From: an uncultured Eggerthellaceae bacterium
Lineage (GTDB): Bacteria > Actinomycetota > Coriobacteriia > Coriobacteriales > Eggerthellaceae
Reading direction: 5' to 3'
Length of the DNA stretch: 13,803 nt
Assembly: GCA_910588905.1 (NCBI GenBank)
Contig: CAJURZ010000016.1
Span: 1 to 13,803, forward strand
A model generated the notes under the pieces. It was not told the origin of the DNA and ran no database searches. It saw nothing but the letters and a program-made list of their open reading frames with translations. Shown piece by piece: positions 8,001-13,803 of this stretch. Position 1 is the stretch's first letter, and every line of letters begins with the position of its first letter. The position numbers were made by a program, and so were the translations under genes.

Positions 8001-8534
8001 ACGGTCGATCACCTGAAACTGAAGTTCGTATCTACCTGAGGTGCAGAACTCGAACTCCACAACATTCGATGTTTGAAAGGCCGGCATCTTGCTGGGATCG
8101 ACCACCGCCGTGGGAACTCCATAATCATATCGTTGAACCCAATCAAGATGATATTGCATATCAGAAGATGGGTTCGAGGCATCTAGCGTGAACTGAGATG
8201 GAGAACCCGTCGTGAGATTCCCATACCCAACGCTCAGCTCCATAGCTACAGCACGGGCGGAATCATCCGTAACCACAGCATGTTCAAAGCTGTCTTCCGA
8301 CGGCACAGAACTGACAGGACTCTCCTCTATGCCGTTGATAGCCTCTGGCGCATCATCTAATGCATCATCATCTCGGGGAGAAGATAGAAGCTGATCCCCT
8401 TCGACAACATCTGCGATAGAAGCACTCTGCGCCTCGTCGATCGAATCCTGATGGGCTAACGCAATCGACGGCAATAAACCGATGCAAAGTGCCGCAGAAA
8501 TAACAACGCTAACGAGTTTGCACACGACGTTCAT
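5019..8534 (-). CDS. Secreted protein with two transglutaminase-like domains flanking six GBS_Bsp-like repeats
   Basis: This is a 1171-residue exported protein. A signal peptide (about 1-27, ending SIALA) is followed by an acidic Ser/Asp-rich stretch to about 95 and a beta-rich region to about 200. A first transglutaminase-like domain has Cys269 (GYGTCESYHR), His295 (GNGHVWTAV) and Asp310 (WYQVDVTWDD). Six Bsp-like repeats follow at about 451-545, 549-643, 646-743, 747-841, 844-939 and 942-1029. A second transglutaminase-like domain closes the protein, with Cys1094 (GGGNCYRYAA), His1129 (NAHGWVEV) and Asp1144 (YICDPQ). Both triads look intact. Such folds act as protein cross-linkers, cysteine peptidases or amidases, and the sequence does not say which. 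There is no LPXTG motif or C-terminal membrane anchor, so attachment is presumably non-covalent through the repeats. The ATG follows AGGGAG (8541-8546) by six bases. Repeats three and four duplicate one and two almost perfectly in DNA. Confidence 0.93.
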   Translation of the reverse strand: MNVVCKLVSVVISAALCIGLLPSIALAHQDSIDEAQSASIADVVEGDQLLSSPRDDDALDDAPEAINGIEESPVSSVPSEDSFEHAVVTDDSARAVAMELSVGYGNLTTGSPSQFTLDASNPSSDMQYHLDWVQRYDYGVPTAVVDPSKMPAFQTSNVVEFEFCTSGRYELQFQVIDREPLASGQPARTAKKRITVDVTGAPSTEQLVQDIAASCSAAGMSTDYEKALWLHDYIVDKAEYVLKPSLAPNGPGYDFCNAEGVLARGYGTCESYHRAYVMLLNEVGISTGRMEGNGHVWTAVKMDGKWYQVDVTWDDPGYDVPGFDRKRLYFGLTDAIMKIVHPDHARPVPGYESSSLDNNYFIRSGAVNGLAAPSASLIQMKLDAGEVDFAITVPNLLTTEAYNDVLFRIAAYKLSNDTWTAKGKKANVSVSYAGGQLYCKADVPITGDVKITQTDDQKMRGAFSVVVSGLPSTGIAFVEAPTWSEANGQDDLEWYRLTPWQGVWTRELPCLAPNRQPGTYLTHVYVTTSQGNRVFIGGASANITLAPSSVKASVNAPETWFSVSASGGYAAMADAVQFAVWSDAGGQDDLRWYSSTKRGAAWGNDIPVSLHATAGSYQVHAYALQGGQRYFVGGATFRVSAPSGKVEISQTDDQRMRGAFSVTLSGVNSPSGVAYADAPTWSEANGQDDLEWYRLTSWQGVWTRELPCLTPNRQPGTYLTHVYVTTSQGNRVFIGGASANITLAPSSVKASVNAPETWFSVSASGGYAAMADAVQFAVWSDAGGQDDLRWYSSTKRGAAWGNDIPVSLHATAGSYQVHAYALQGGQRYFVGGATFRVSAPSGKVELLSTDTNVYKLKVHDVHAPSGISAISDGVWAVVNGQDDLAWHQAEGSTATGWIVVVSATEHRAQDGIYENHIYVACQNGVRGCIGGCQATMVVDNCPFVIGDMGSGKRTIGVRKAPSTQEMSFAVWSEANGQDDLVWYPAQRVSADTWQADINCRQLHDSGTVAVHAYRYGGTVASSFTFEVSKDDVSPSGNPELDAILGSIITNHGMDLRSLYDYVASYPYISGSKYPTGDWTVPFAIEMYRNGGGNCYRYAALFEWLAKAAGYNAKAIAGHALNRQGGWNAHGWVEVYINGATYICDPQSTHAIAGRNFYMVTYENAPLTYRPW
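6001..7188 (-). repeat. Tandem duplication, two 594-bp units inside the transglutaminase gene
   Basis: The unit is 594 bp (198 codons), encoding one A-type plus one B-type Bsp repeat. Units lie at 6001-6594 and 6595-7188. By direct comparison, 6001-6356 is identical to 6595-6950, a 356-bp perfect match. Divergence starts at 6357/6951 and rises toward the A-type half. Because the unit is a multiple of three, gain or loss of one unit keeps the frame. The perfect match at synonymous positions points to recent duplication or gene conversion. Confidence 0.95.
6247..6494 (-). repeat. Partner copy of the 248-bp inter-gene repeat
   Basis: This segment spans the junction of the third and fourth Bsp-like repeats in the transglutaminase gene and is identical to 402-649. 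Together they form a direct repeat that brackets the O-acylation genes and the lipoprotein gene. Confidence 0.95.
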
Positions 8535-8662
8535 GATCTGCTCCCTACCCTCGTAGTGATACGTTCGATGATATCAATTTGGCAACGGTTTGTAACTGTC
8601 GTCGAATCGAATTCATAAGGATGTGAGCCCACCAGCGACTTAACATTCGCGCGAGCAGTAGA

Positions 8663-8691
8663 AGCGGCTCATTTCTAGAGGGAGAACCGCT
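8663..8691. promoter_or_regulatory. Imperfect inverted repeat overlapping the exporter promoter
   Basis: AGCGG (8663-8667) pairs with CCGCT (8687-8691) around an inner palindrome TCTAGA (8674-8679). The right arm touches the first base of the TATAAT box and the left arm covers the -35 position, as an operator would. The arms are short and the inner palindrome is half a base off centre, so this may be chance. Confidence 0.3.
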
Positions 8692-8696
8692 ATAAT
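8691..8696 (+). promoter_or_regulatory. -10 box for the ABC exporter genes
   Basis: This is a perfect TATAAT 48 bases before the permease ATG at 8745. The region expected to hold a -35 (about 8667-8673, CTCATT or nearby) does not resemble TTGACA, so activator dependence is possible. The permease itself has only a weak and distant ribosome site (AGAGGTCAGG at 8721-8730). Confidence 0.5.
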
Positions 8697-8744
8697 GCCG
8701 TAGATCATCCACCCCGCCGAAGAGGTCAGGTAGCGTTCATCACC

Positions 8745-9524
8745 ATGGCTAACAGCACAACGTCAGACCTTCAGAAGAACTGGTTCATCCTCTCGTCTTT
8801 AGTGGGCAAGGATTTCAAGCTCAAGTACCGGCGCAGTGTCTTAGGTATCCTCTGGTCTGTCCTCAATCCACTCCTGATGATGGTCGTACTCTCCATCGTA
8901 TTCTCGCATTTCTTTAGATTTCAGATCGAGGATTACCCTGTCTATCTGATCCTAGGCCAGATCCTATTCACGTTCATGTCAGATGCCACAAGCAGCGCCA
9001 TGGGATCCATCATCGATTCAGCACCCCTCATCAAGAAGATCCGGATAAACACTGCAGTATTCCCTCTCGAGAAAGCAACTTTCTCTCTGGTGAATTTCGG
9101 CTTCTCGTTGATCGCGGCCATTGCAGTGATGGTATTCTTCCAGATCACCCCCTCCGTGAACGTGCTGCTCCTACCCGTTCTGGTGCTCTTCGTCTTTCTC
9201 TTCAGCTTGGGTTTGGGATTCCTTCTTTCCGCTCTTACGGTTTTCTTCCGAGATGTGATGCACCTTTGGAGTGTCTTGACAACCGCCTGGATGTACCTCA
9301 CCCCCATCTTCTATCCCATCGACATCCTCCCCGAGAGTCTCATGCCTGTAATGCAATTCAATCCCATGTACCATTATGTAGGCTTCTTCAGAGAGATCAT
9401 GCTCTATGGAGCGACCCCTTCTCTTGAGAGCTTCATCATCTGCACTGCTATGGCGCTGATAACCCTGATCGTCGGATACCTCGTCTTCATAAAACTGAAG
9501 ACGAAATTCATACTATACGTATAA
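8745..9524 (+). CDS. ABC-2 type polysaccharide exporter permease, Wzm/TagG/RgpC-like
   Basis: This 259-residue integral membrane protein has about six hydrophobic segments (roughly 37-57, 64-84, 112-133, 138-162, 172-194 and 228-250). The N-terminal amphipathic stretch LVGKDFKLKYRRSVLGILWS is characteristic of permeases that export O-antigen, teichoic acid or rhamnan-type polymers. The C-terminal half contains FFRDVMHLW, LTPIFYPIDILP and FNPMYHYVGFFRE, also typical. It would form the channel through which a lipid-linked glycan is pushed to the outer face, powered by the ATPase encoded 30 bp downstream. No in-frame start lies just upstream of the ATG at 8745. The polymer cannot be told from this protein alone. 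The neighbouring GT2-GT4 enzyme and O-acylation genes fit a wall polysaccharide. Confidence 0.93.
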   Translation: MANSTTSDLQKNWFILSSLVGKDFKLKYRRSVLGILWSVLNPLLMMVVLSIVFSHFFRFQIEDYPVYLILGQILFTFMSDATSSAMGSIIDSAPLIKKIRINTAVFPLEKATFSLVNFGFSLIAAIAVMVFFQITPSVNVLLLPVLVLFVFLFSLGLGFLLSALTVFFRDVMHLWSVLTTAWMYLTPIFYPIDILPESLMPVMQFNPMYHYVGFFREIMLYGATPSLESFIICTAMALITLIVGYLVFIKLKTKFILYV

Positions 9525-9554
9525 TCGAGAAAGCGTCCTTGGATCAGAAAGCTG

Positions 9555-10337
9555 ATGGTGACCCACTTGGCAACCAATATCCCATCGCCTGCGAATAGTG
9601 CACCGATCATTAGCGTCGATGATGTCACCATGGTGTTCAACATCGCCTCCGAACGTCTTACGAATCTGAAAGAATACGCGATCAAGATCATCAAACGCGA
9701 GCTCTTCTTCAAGGAATTCAAAGCACTGAAGGGCATCTCATTCGCTGTCGAGAAAGGAGATGTCTACGGGATCGTCGGCACCAATGGATCAGGGAAGTCA
9801 ACCTTGCTGAAGATCATCGCGGGAGTTCTTGAGCCGACGTATGGTTCAGTTCGCGTCAAAGGGCAGATAGCGCCGCTCATAGAGCTGGGAGCGGGATTCG
9901 ATATGGACCTTTCGGCTCGCGAGAACATCTATCTCAACGGCGCCTTGCTCGGATACTCGAAGAGGTTCATCGAACAGCATTTCGATGAGATCGTCCGGTT
10001 CGCAGAGATCGAGCAATTCCTAGACATGCCCTTAAAGAATTATTCTTCTGGGATGATCGCTCGGATCGCCTTCTCTATCGCAACCGTTATCATCCCAGAT
10101 GTGCTGATCGTAGATGAAGCGCTCTCAGTAGGCGACTTCCTCTTTCAGGAGAAATGCGAAGCGCGCATCCATAGCCTCATCAATGAACATGGCGTCACTG
10201 TACTCTTCGTCTCCCATAGCATTGACCAGGTGGAACGTGTCTGCCAAAAGGCTGTTTGGATCGAGAAGGGTGAATTGAAGATGAAGGGCAATGTAAAAGA
10301 GGTCTGCGAAGCCTATCGTAAGCTCCAAGCAAACTAA
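9555..10337 (+). CDS. ABC transporter ATPase for polysaccharide export, Wzt/TagH-like, short form
   Basis: This 260-residue nucleotide-binding subunit has Walker A GTNGSGKST (75-83), signature YSSGM (163-167), Walker B VLIVDE (183-188) and switch His221 in FVSHS. The FKALKGISF start of the core and the LIELGAGFDMDLSARENIYLNG segment are typical of the polysaccharide-export subfamily. It ends about 40 residues after the H-loop. The C-terminal sugar-binding domain of long Wzt proteins and the extension of TagH are therefore absent. Export is then probably not gated by recognition of a terminal glycan modification (inference from the Wzt family). It pairs with the permease just upstream. The ATG at 9555 has a weak AGAAAG ribosome site four bases upstream, and the adjacent GTG is an alternative. 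The stop codon lies four bases from the stop codon of the convergent glycosyltransferase gene. Confidence 0.94.
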   Translation: MVTHLATNIPSPANSAPIISVDDVTMVFNIASERLTNLKEYAIKIIKRELFFKEFKALKGISFAVEKGDVYGIVGTNGSGKSTLLKIIAGVLEPTYGSVRVKGQIAPLIELGAGFDMDLSARENIYLNGALLGYSKRFIEQHFDEIVRFAEIEQFLDMPLKNYSSGMIARIAFSIATVIIPDVLIVDEALSVGDFLFQEKCEARIHSLINEHGVTVLFVSHSIDQVERVCQKAVWIEKGELKMKGNVKEVCEAYRKLQAN

Positions 10338-10341
10338 AAGG

Positions 10342-12999
10342 CTATTCCGCTACAGTAGGCTGCATAACACGCTGCAGTATATCGCTACGCTGCAAAAGCC
10401 CTTCAACCCGTTCAACCTCTTCCAGAGAGCCCAGAAGCTCCTTATCCACTATGACCGCTTTTGCTCCGCATTCACCGTTCTCCATTTGAGACACCGTAAT
10501 GACCTCAGGAAGGATCCCCTCCTCAAGGAGATGCAACTTGCGCTCTTTGAGCAACCCTAAGTCAGTGCGAACATCCGAGATGACAAGGTAACCCTCCTCT
10601 CGGCAGGTAGGCAGATCCTTGATATGCACCGTATCGCATGCAAGCTCTTCAAGAGTTGCCAGGATCTCTCCCGGAAGAGCAGTCTGCGGGATGATCACAC
10701 CTCTGTCGTAATCCGCTACCCGCTCTGCAGGAGCGCCCAGATCGAATACGCCAAGCGGATATCCCATGCCCATTATCTCTGCCGTTGTATACGAGAATGT
10801 TTCGGGCCAGATGCTTGGTATCAAAAAGACATCGATCCCTTCACGAAGAGCTATCTCAGGTATGTCATCACGTTCATATCTTCCCGTAGAGCATTCTTTA
10901 AGCTCAGGGTACACATCATCAGCCATACCGACGATCACGATATCAACGGAGAGACCTTCTTGGCTGATATGGTCAAGCAACCCCTTCACTACGTCTCGCC
11001 CTTTGACATAAGAGATCATACCCATGATCCCTATGGTCAGATTCTCGTTCATGCGAGCCTTCCGCTGAATGAAGGGCAAGCTTTCCACTACATGGGGATG
11101 GAACGTTACGTTCTGCAGGTCAGGATAGATGCTCCGCAGGTATGCAATGGAAGACCTGGAGAATCCGATGACCTCATCACAATGCGAAAGGAAATGCCCC
11201 CACAAGAAGCGGTACTCATCAATGCCAGATCCAGCGAACTCCCCCTCCCTGATCCTATGAAAACATTCATTACAGGTGTCATATCCCGGGAGTCCGCAGA
11301 ACATCTTCTTATCATTGATGAGATTATAGCTTTGACATAAGCAATAAAAATCATGCAGAGGGAAGATGAGCTTGGCACCATAAGAATCTGCTAGAGCGGG
11401 AAGATAAACGAGCAACTGAGAGAGATTCTGATACGTAACAAGCTCGTTCACCCATATCTCATCAACATGAGTGAACGACCGAAAGATGGTTCCGATATCC
11501 CGCGCCGAGAAGGAATGTTCCATCCCGTCGAGGAATGTACGACAAAGATATAGATTGAGTCCCTCATCAAAGCGGACAACAGAACAGCGTGCGCCCTCCC
11601 TGATGAAACCTTCGACCTTCTCATCGATATAAGCTGTAGCGCCTCCACCTAAACGATGATCCAGAACTACGATGGACTTCGCATTCGAATCGTCTATCAT
11701 GCAGCGCTCAACCGCTTTGCGTATCTTCCGTGCCGGATCCCGGCGCACATAGGTTGCCACATCCTCGCTATAAGAGGGATGCAGTCTGCCCAATGTGGCA
11801 AGATGCTCTTCTACAAGGAGCTTCTTCTCATCCGATTGGAAGCTGCCACCATGATTGTGATAAACGAATAGGTTGCTCACATGAACATTCTTGAAGCCAG
11901 CCTTGATTGCACGTTGGCACCAATCGTTCTCTTCCGCGTATCCACGCCCGAAATGCTCTTCATCGAAGACACCTACAACCCGTATAGCTTCTCGACTCAT
12001 TGCCATGCAGAAACCAACTCCCGTTGGCACCTCAAAGAGCTCAAGGGGTTGCTCTCGAAAGAAGCGATCCATTTGGTCTACGTCTAATCCTGCCTGCAGG
12101 TGATTATCATCGCAGAATCGAGGAAAGCTGCAAATGGTGCCGCTATTCGTAAAAGGCGTGACACTTGCTATGGCTGCATCATCGAGAATCGGCCTGATGA
12201 TGCGCTCGAGCCATGCAGGAGGAAGCTCGACATCCGTATTCACGATGACAACATCGCCTTCGGCCTCCCTTAGTCCTCGGTTGACAGACTGCAGGAAGCC
12301 AAGATTCTCGTCATTGCGCAGCAGGTTTACAGTTGGATGCTCAGCAGCAAACCGGTCAAGGAACTCCCTCACTCGTTCATCTGGGCTTGCATCATCGATG
12401 ATGATCAGATTAAAGGGCACTGCCGTCCGCTCGATCGATTCAAAGAGAGCAGGGAGGAATCGCATTCCGTTATACACCGGAACTACCACATCAACTGGCT
12501 CATATTCTTTGATATCAATCAAAGCAGCATGACTGGACTCCTCCGCCTTCGTGCGCAGTTCCTCCTCTGGATAAGGAAACACCATCTCTACTTCCGGATT
12601 CCCTGAACCAGAACAGTTTGGCTTGATATCAAAGAAGAAGGTTGAGTAGGTTATACCTTGAGATTCATACTCCAGGTAGGCTTTCAGTGGATAAGGGGTG
12701 ACGGCTCGTATCGTTCCAGAGAAGCCCGAATGCATTGATTCGTAATCGCGAATATAGGTGACCATATCTTTGCGCTTGACACCCGGAAGAGGCGCTTGAA
12801 AGACCAAGCGGCCCACGGGATCCTTGACCACGACACGTCTATTATGCATCTCTCTATGAACGCGATCGAATCCCCAGCCTACGAATTCTATCTCATCGCC
12901 TTCAGCCCTGATGGCCTCCAAAGACAGATGCCCGTATCTGCGGGCATCTGTCTTGCGGTATCGGATGATCTTATAGAGCCTGTGAAGCTTCCAATGCAT
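10342..12999 (-). CDS. Two-domain glycosyltransferase, GT2 then GT4-like, for polysaccharide assembly
   Basis: This is an 885-residue cytoplasmic protein without clear membrane spans. A beta-rich N-terminal part (about 25-125) precedes a GT2 domain (about 168-400). The GT2 domain has VVVPVYNG, IDDASPD (201-207), the DXD-like NTDVELP (254-260) and ENDW (357-360). A GT-B, GT4-like domain follows (about 440-790), with GGGATAYIDE near its start, GIMGMISYVKGRD (657-669) and the E-x7-E-type site from Glu733 in WPETF to Glu741 in AEIMGMGYP. Cysteines 553, 555, 568, 576 and 579 form a cluster that may bind metal. The last 90 residues are unassigned. Such fusions add two successive sugars in O-antigen or wall-polysaccharide synthesis. 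It starts 17 bp after the glucosaminidase gene, probably in one operon, and the ribosome site at its ATG is weak. A perfect hairpin lies within codons 16-26. Confidence 0.9.
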   Translation of the reverse strand: MHWKLHRLYKIIRYRKTDARRYGHLSLEAIRAEGDEIEFVGWGFDRVHREMHNRRVVVKDPVGRLVFQAPLPGVKRKDMVTYIRDYESMHSGFSGTIRAVTPYPLKAYLEYESQGITYSTFFFDIKPNCSGSGNPEVEMVFPYPEEELRTKAEESSHAALIDIKEYEPVDVVVPVYNGMRFLPALFESIERTAVPFNLIIIDDASPDERVREFLDRFAAEHPTVNLLRNDENLGFLQSVNRGLREAEGDVVIVNTDVELPPAWLERIIRPILDDAAIASVTPFTNSGTICSFPRFCDDNHLQAGLDVDQMDRFFREQPLELFEVPTGVGFCMAMSREAIRVVGVFDEEHFGRGYAEENDWCQRAIKAGFKNVHVSNLFVYHNHGGSFQSDEKKLLVEEHLATLGRLHPSYSEDVATYVRRDPARKIRKAVERCMIDDSNAKSIVVLDHRLGGGATAYIDEKVEGFIREGARCSVVRFDEGLNLYLCRTFLDGMEHSFSARDIGTIFRSFTHVDEIWVNELVTYQNLSQLLVYLPALADSYGAKLIFPLHDFYCLCQSYNLINDKKMFCGLPGYDTCNECFHRIREGEFAGSGIDEYRFLWGHFLSHCDEVIGFSRSSIAYLRSIYPDLQNVTFHPHVVESLPFIQRKARMNENLTIGIMGMISYVKGRDVVKGLLDHISQEGLSVDIVIVGMADDVYPELKECSTGRYERDDIPEIALREGIDVFLIPSIWPETFSYTTAEIMGMGYPLGVFDLGAPAERVADYDRGVIIPQTALPGEILATLEELACDTVHIKDLPTCREEGYLVISDVRTDLGLLKERKLHLLEEGILPEVITVSQMENGECGAKAVIVDKELLGSLEEVERVEGLLQRSDILQRVMQPTVAE
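12921..12954. promoter_or_regulatory. Perfect 14-bp inverted repeat with 6-base loop inside the glycosyltransferase start
   Basis: The left arm 12921-12934 (AAGACAGATGCCCG) is exactly complementary to the right arm 12941-12954, around the loop TATCTG. On the minus-strand mRNA it lies 46-79 bases into the glycosyltransferase gene, over the codons for KTDARRYGHL. It is followed by UUGG rather than a clean U run. It could attenuate transcription or translation between the two genes. The structure is certain, the function is inferred. Confidence 0.6.
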
Positions 13000-13016
13000 T
13001 ACACGCCGTCTTTCGC

Positions 13017-13803
13017 TCAGAGACTATGGATCAGGTTGATTATCCGTGTTCCATAATTCCTATCCGTAGCCCACTTCCCTCCTAACTGGTTAACGGTGGG
13101 AGCAACCCCACGAAGAGATTCGTTCCACCGCTGGTCAACGCAATCGTAATTCAGAGGATCGGTGGACGCATAGCATTTCAGGTGCTGGACTTGAGCCAGT
13201 AAGCCCGTAGCAACATCAGGGAAGACATTCCCGGGTTCGCCACCGCCCGTAGCACCTAGCCCCGCAAAATTGCATTGTTCCGCCTTTACGTCTCCTTTGA
13301 ATTGAAGCCAACCGGTCTCATGCATCGCTTGACAGAATACTACTTCAGCTCTGACACCTTCCTTGGCCGCCTGAGCACAAAGGATGCTCACAAAGGATTC
13401 GATAGTCGGAGCGCCCCGAGAGGCGTATATAGAAGATGGATATGCAACGTTCTTTGACTTATAAAGCGCCACCATTCTCTGCTGAGACACTGTGGTATTC
13501 CCCATGATCGGATATCCAATGCTTGTGATCACATCTTGGCTGACGCTGAATCCGGCACCCCCCACATATGTATCCGTGCCACTTGACTGTGCATAACAAT
13601 GAACAGCATAGGCACCCGGTGTCATGTGATTCGAAAGGAGGACAGTGGCGTAGGAGGCACCATCGGAACCCCTGCTCCCCTGGTACCACACCAGGTCATC
13701 CTGACCACCCGCATCAGACCACACCGCAAACTTCACAGGTGCATATAAAGCCATCCCCCCTGAGGCCTTCAGCAGATACGTTGATCCATTGCCCTGAGGA
13801 GCG
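13017..13803 (-). CDS. Bsp-repeat glucosaminidase (murein hydrolase), N-terminus beyond right edge
   Basis: The frame is open through the right edge, with 261 residues visible. The Met at 13752-13754 sits inside a repeat and is not the start. The visible part begins in a GBS_Bsp-like repeat (KFAVWSDAGGQDDLVWYQ core, ending FSVSQD). It continues, after a linker with IGYPIMGNTTVSQQRM, into a C-terminal glucosaminidase-type domain (endo-beta-N-acetylglucosaminidase family). QAMHETGWLQF holds the likely catalytic Glu, followed by CNFAGLGA, FPDVATGLLAQVQHLKCYA and GKWATDRNYGTRI. It should cut the glycan strands of peptidoglycan outside the cell, with the repeats holding it to the wall. The stop codon is 17 bp before the glycosyltransferase ATG, so the two are probably co-transcribed. 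Signal peptide and repeat number are outside the window. Confidence 0.92.
   Translation of the reverse strand, partial: APQGNGSTYLLKASGGMALYAPVKFAVWSDAGGQDDLVWYQGSRGSDGASYATVLLSNHMTPGAYAVHCYAQSSGTDTYVGGAGFSVSQDVITSIGYPIMGNTTVSQQRMVALYKSKNVAYPSSIYASRGAPTIESFVSILCAQAAKEGVRAEVVFCQAMHETGWLQFKGDVKAEQCNFAGLGATGGGEPGNVFPDVATGLLAQVQHLKCYASTDPLNYDCVDQRWNESLRGVAPTVNQLGGKWATDRNYGTRIINLIHSL

Larger units (their letters stand above)
8535..8744. promoter_or_regulatory. Divergent intergenic region between transglutaminase and exporter genes
   Basis: These 210 bp are the only sizeable non-coding stretch, and both outward gene runs should start here. Leftward, TTGCCA (8580-8585, minus strand) lies 18 bases before TATCAC (8556-8561). 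TATCAT at 8568-8573 is another candidate -10. AGGGAG at 8541-8546 is the ribosome site of the transglutaminase gene. Rightward, TATAAT lies at 8691-8696. No RNA gene or terminator hairpin was seen. Confidence 0.6.

Noticed and set aside
9555..10337. Truncated Wzt, because the C-terminal sugar-binding domain is missing
   Set aside because: Short forms of this ATPase are normal in polysaccharide exporters, and all nucleotide-binding motifs are complete.
10624..11340. 238-residue plus-strand reading frame inside the glycosyltransferase gene
   Set aside because: It overlaps a well-supported GT4-like domain on the other strand and has no family motif or plausible start signal.
13017..13754. Start of the glucosaminidase gene at the Met 13752-13754
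   Set aside because: The frame stays open to the window edge, and this Met lies in the middle of a Bsp-like repeat, so the real start is outside.

Overview
The window is bacterial, with base composition near half G+C and dense coding. It carries a surface-polysaccharide and cell-wall-protein locus. The combination of signal-peptide proteins built from GBS_Bsp-like repeats (motif WSxxxGQDDLxWY), a glucosaminidase-type murein hydrolase carrying the same repeat, an alanine/serine-rich lipoprotein and a Wzm/Wzt-type exporter suggests a Gram-positive organism. My best guess is an anaerobic actinobacterium of the Coriobacteriia (Olsenella, Collinsella or Cryptobacterium-like). That placement rests on protein style only, with no marker gene, and is inference.

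Layout. Positions 8534 down to 1 on the minus strand hold a close-packed run of five genes. They are a 1171-residue secreted protein with two transglutaminase-like domains flanking six Bsp-like repeats (5019-8534), an MBOAT O-acyltransferase of the AlgI type (3535-4953), its membrane-anchored AlgJ/AlgX-like SGNH (DHHW) partner (2020-3525), a lipoprotein (1137-1958), and the start of a second secreted Bsp-repeat protein that runs off the left edge (1-1093). A 210-bp divergent intergenic region (8535-8744) separates this run from a plus-strand pair. That pair is an ABC-2 permease (8745-9524) and its short ATPase (9555-10337), a polysaccharide exporter. Convergent to the ATPase, with four bases between the two stop codons, is an 885-residue two-domain GT2-GT4 glycosyltransferase (10342-12999). 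It lies 17 bp behind a Bsp-repeat plus glucosaminidase protein cut by the right edge (13017-13803).

How the parts fit. The glycosyltransferase would help build a glycan on the inner face of the membrane. The ABC pair would export it, and the MBOAT plus SGNH pair would O-acylate it (probably O-acetylate) outside. Three secreted proteins with the same repeat family but different catalytic parts (transglutaminase, glucosaminidase, unknown) would sit on the wall. That the repeat is the wall- or glycan-binding module is inference.

The most striking structural feature is DNA-level homogenisation of the repeats. A 356-bp stretch is perfectly duplicated 594 bp apart inside the transglutaminase gene. 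A 248-bp stretch of it is also identical to the neighbouring gene 5845 bp away in the same orientation. Recombination there would fuse the two surface proteins in frame and delete the whole O-acylation cassette. A second notable feature is a perfect 14-bp-stem hairpin inside the 5' end of the glycosyltransferase gene. No RNA genes, insertion sequences or CRISPR arrays were seen, and no stretch above 300 bp lacks a gene.
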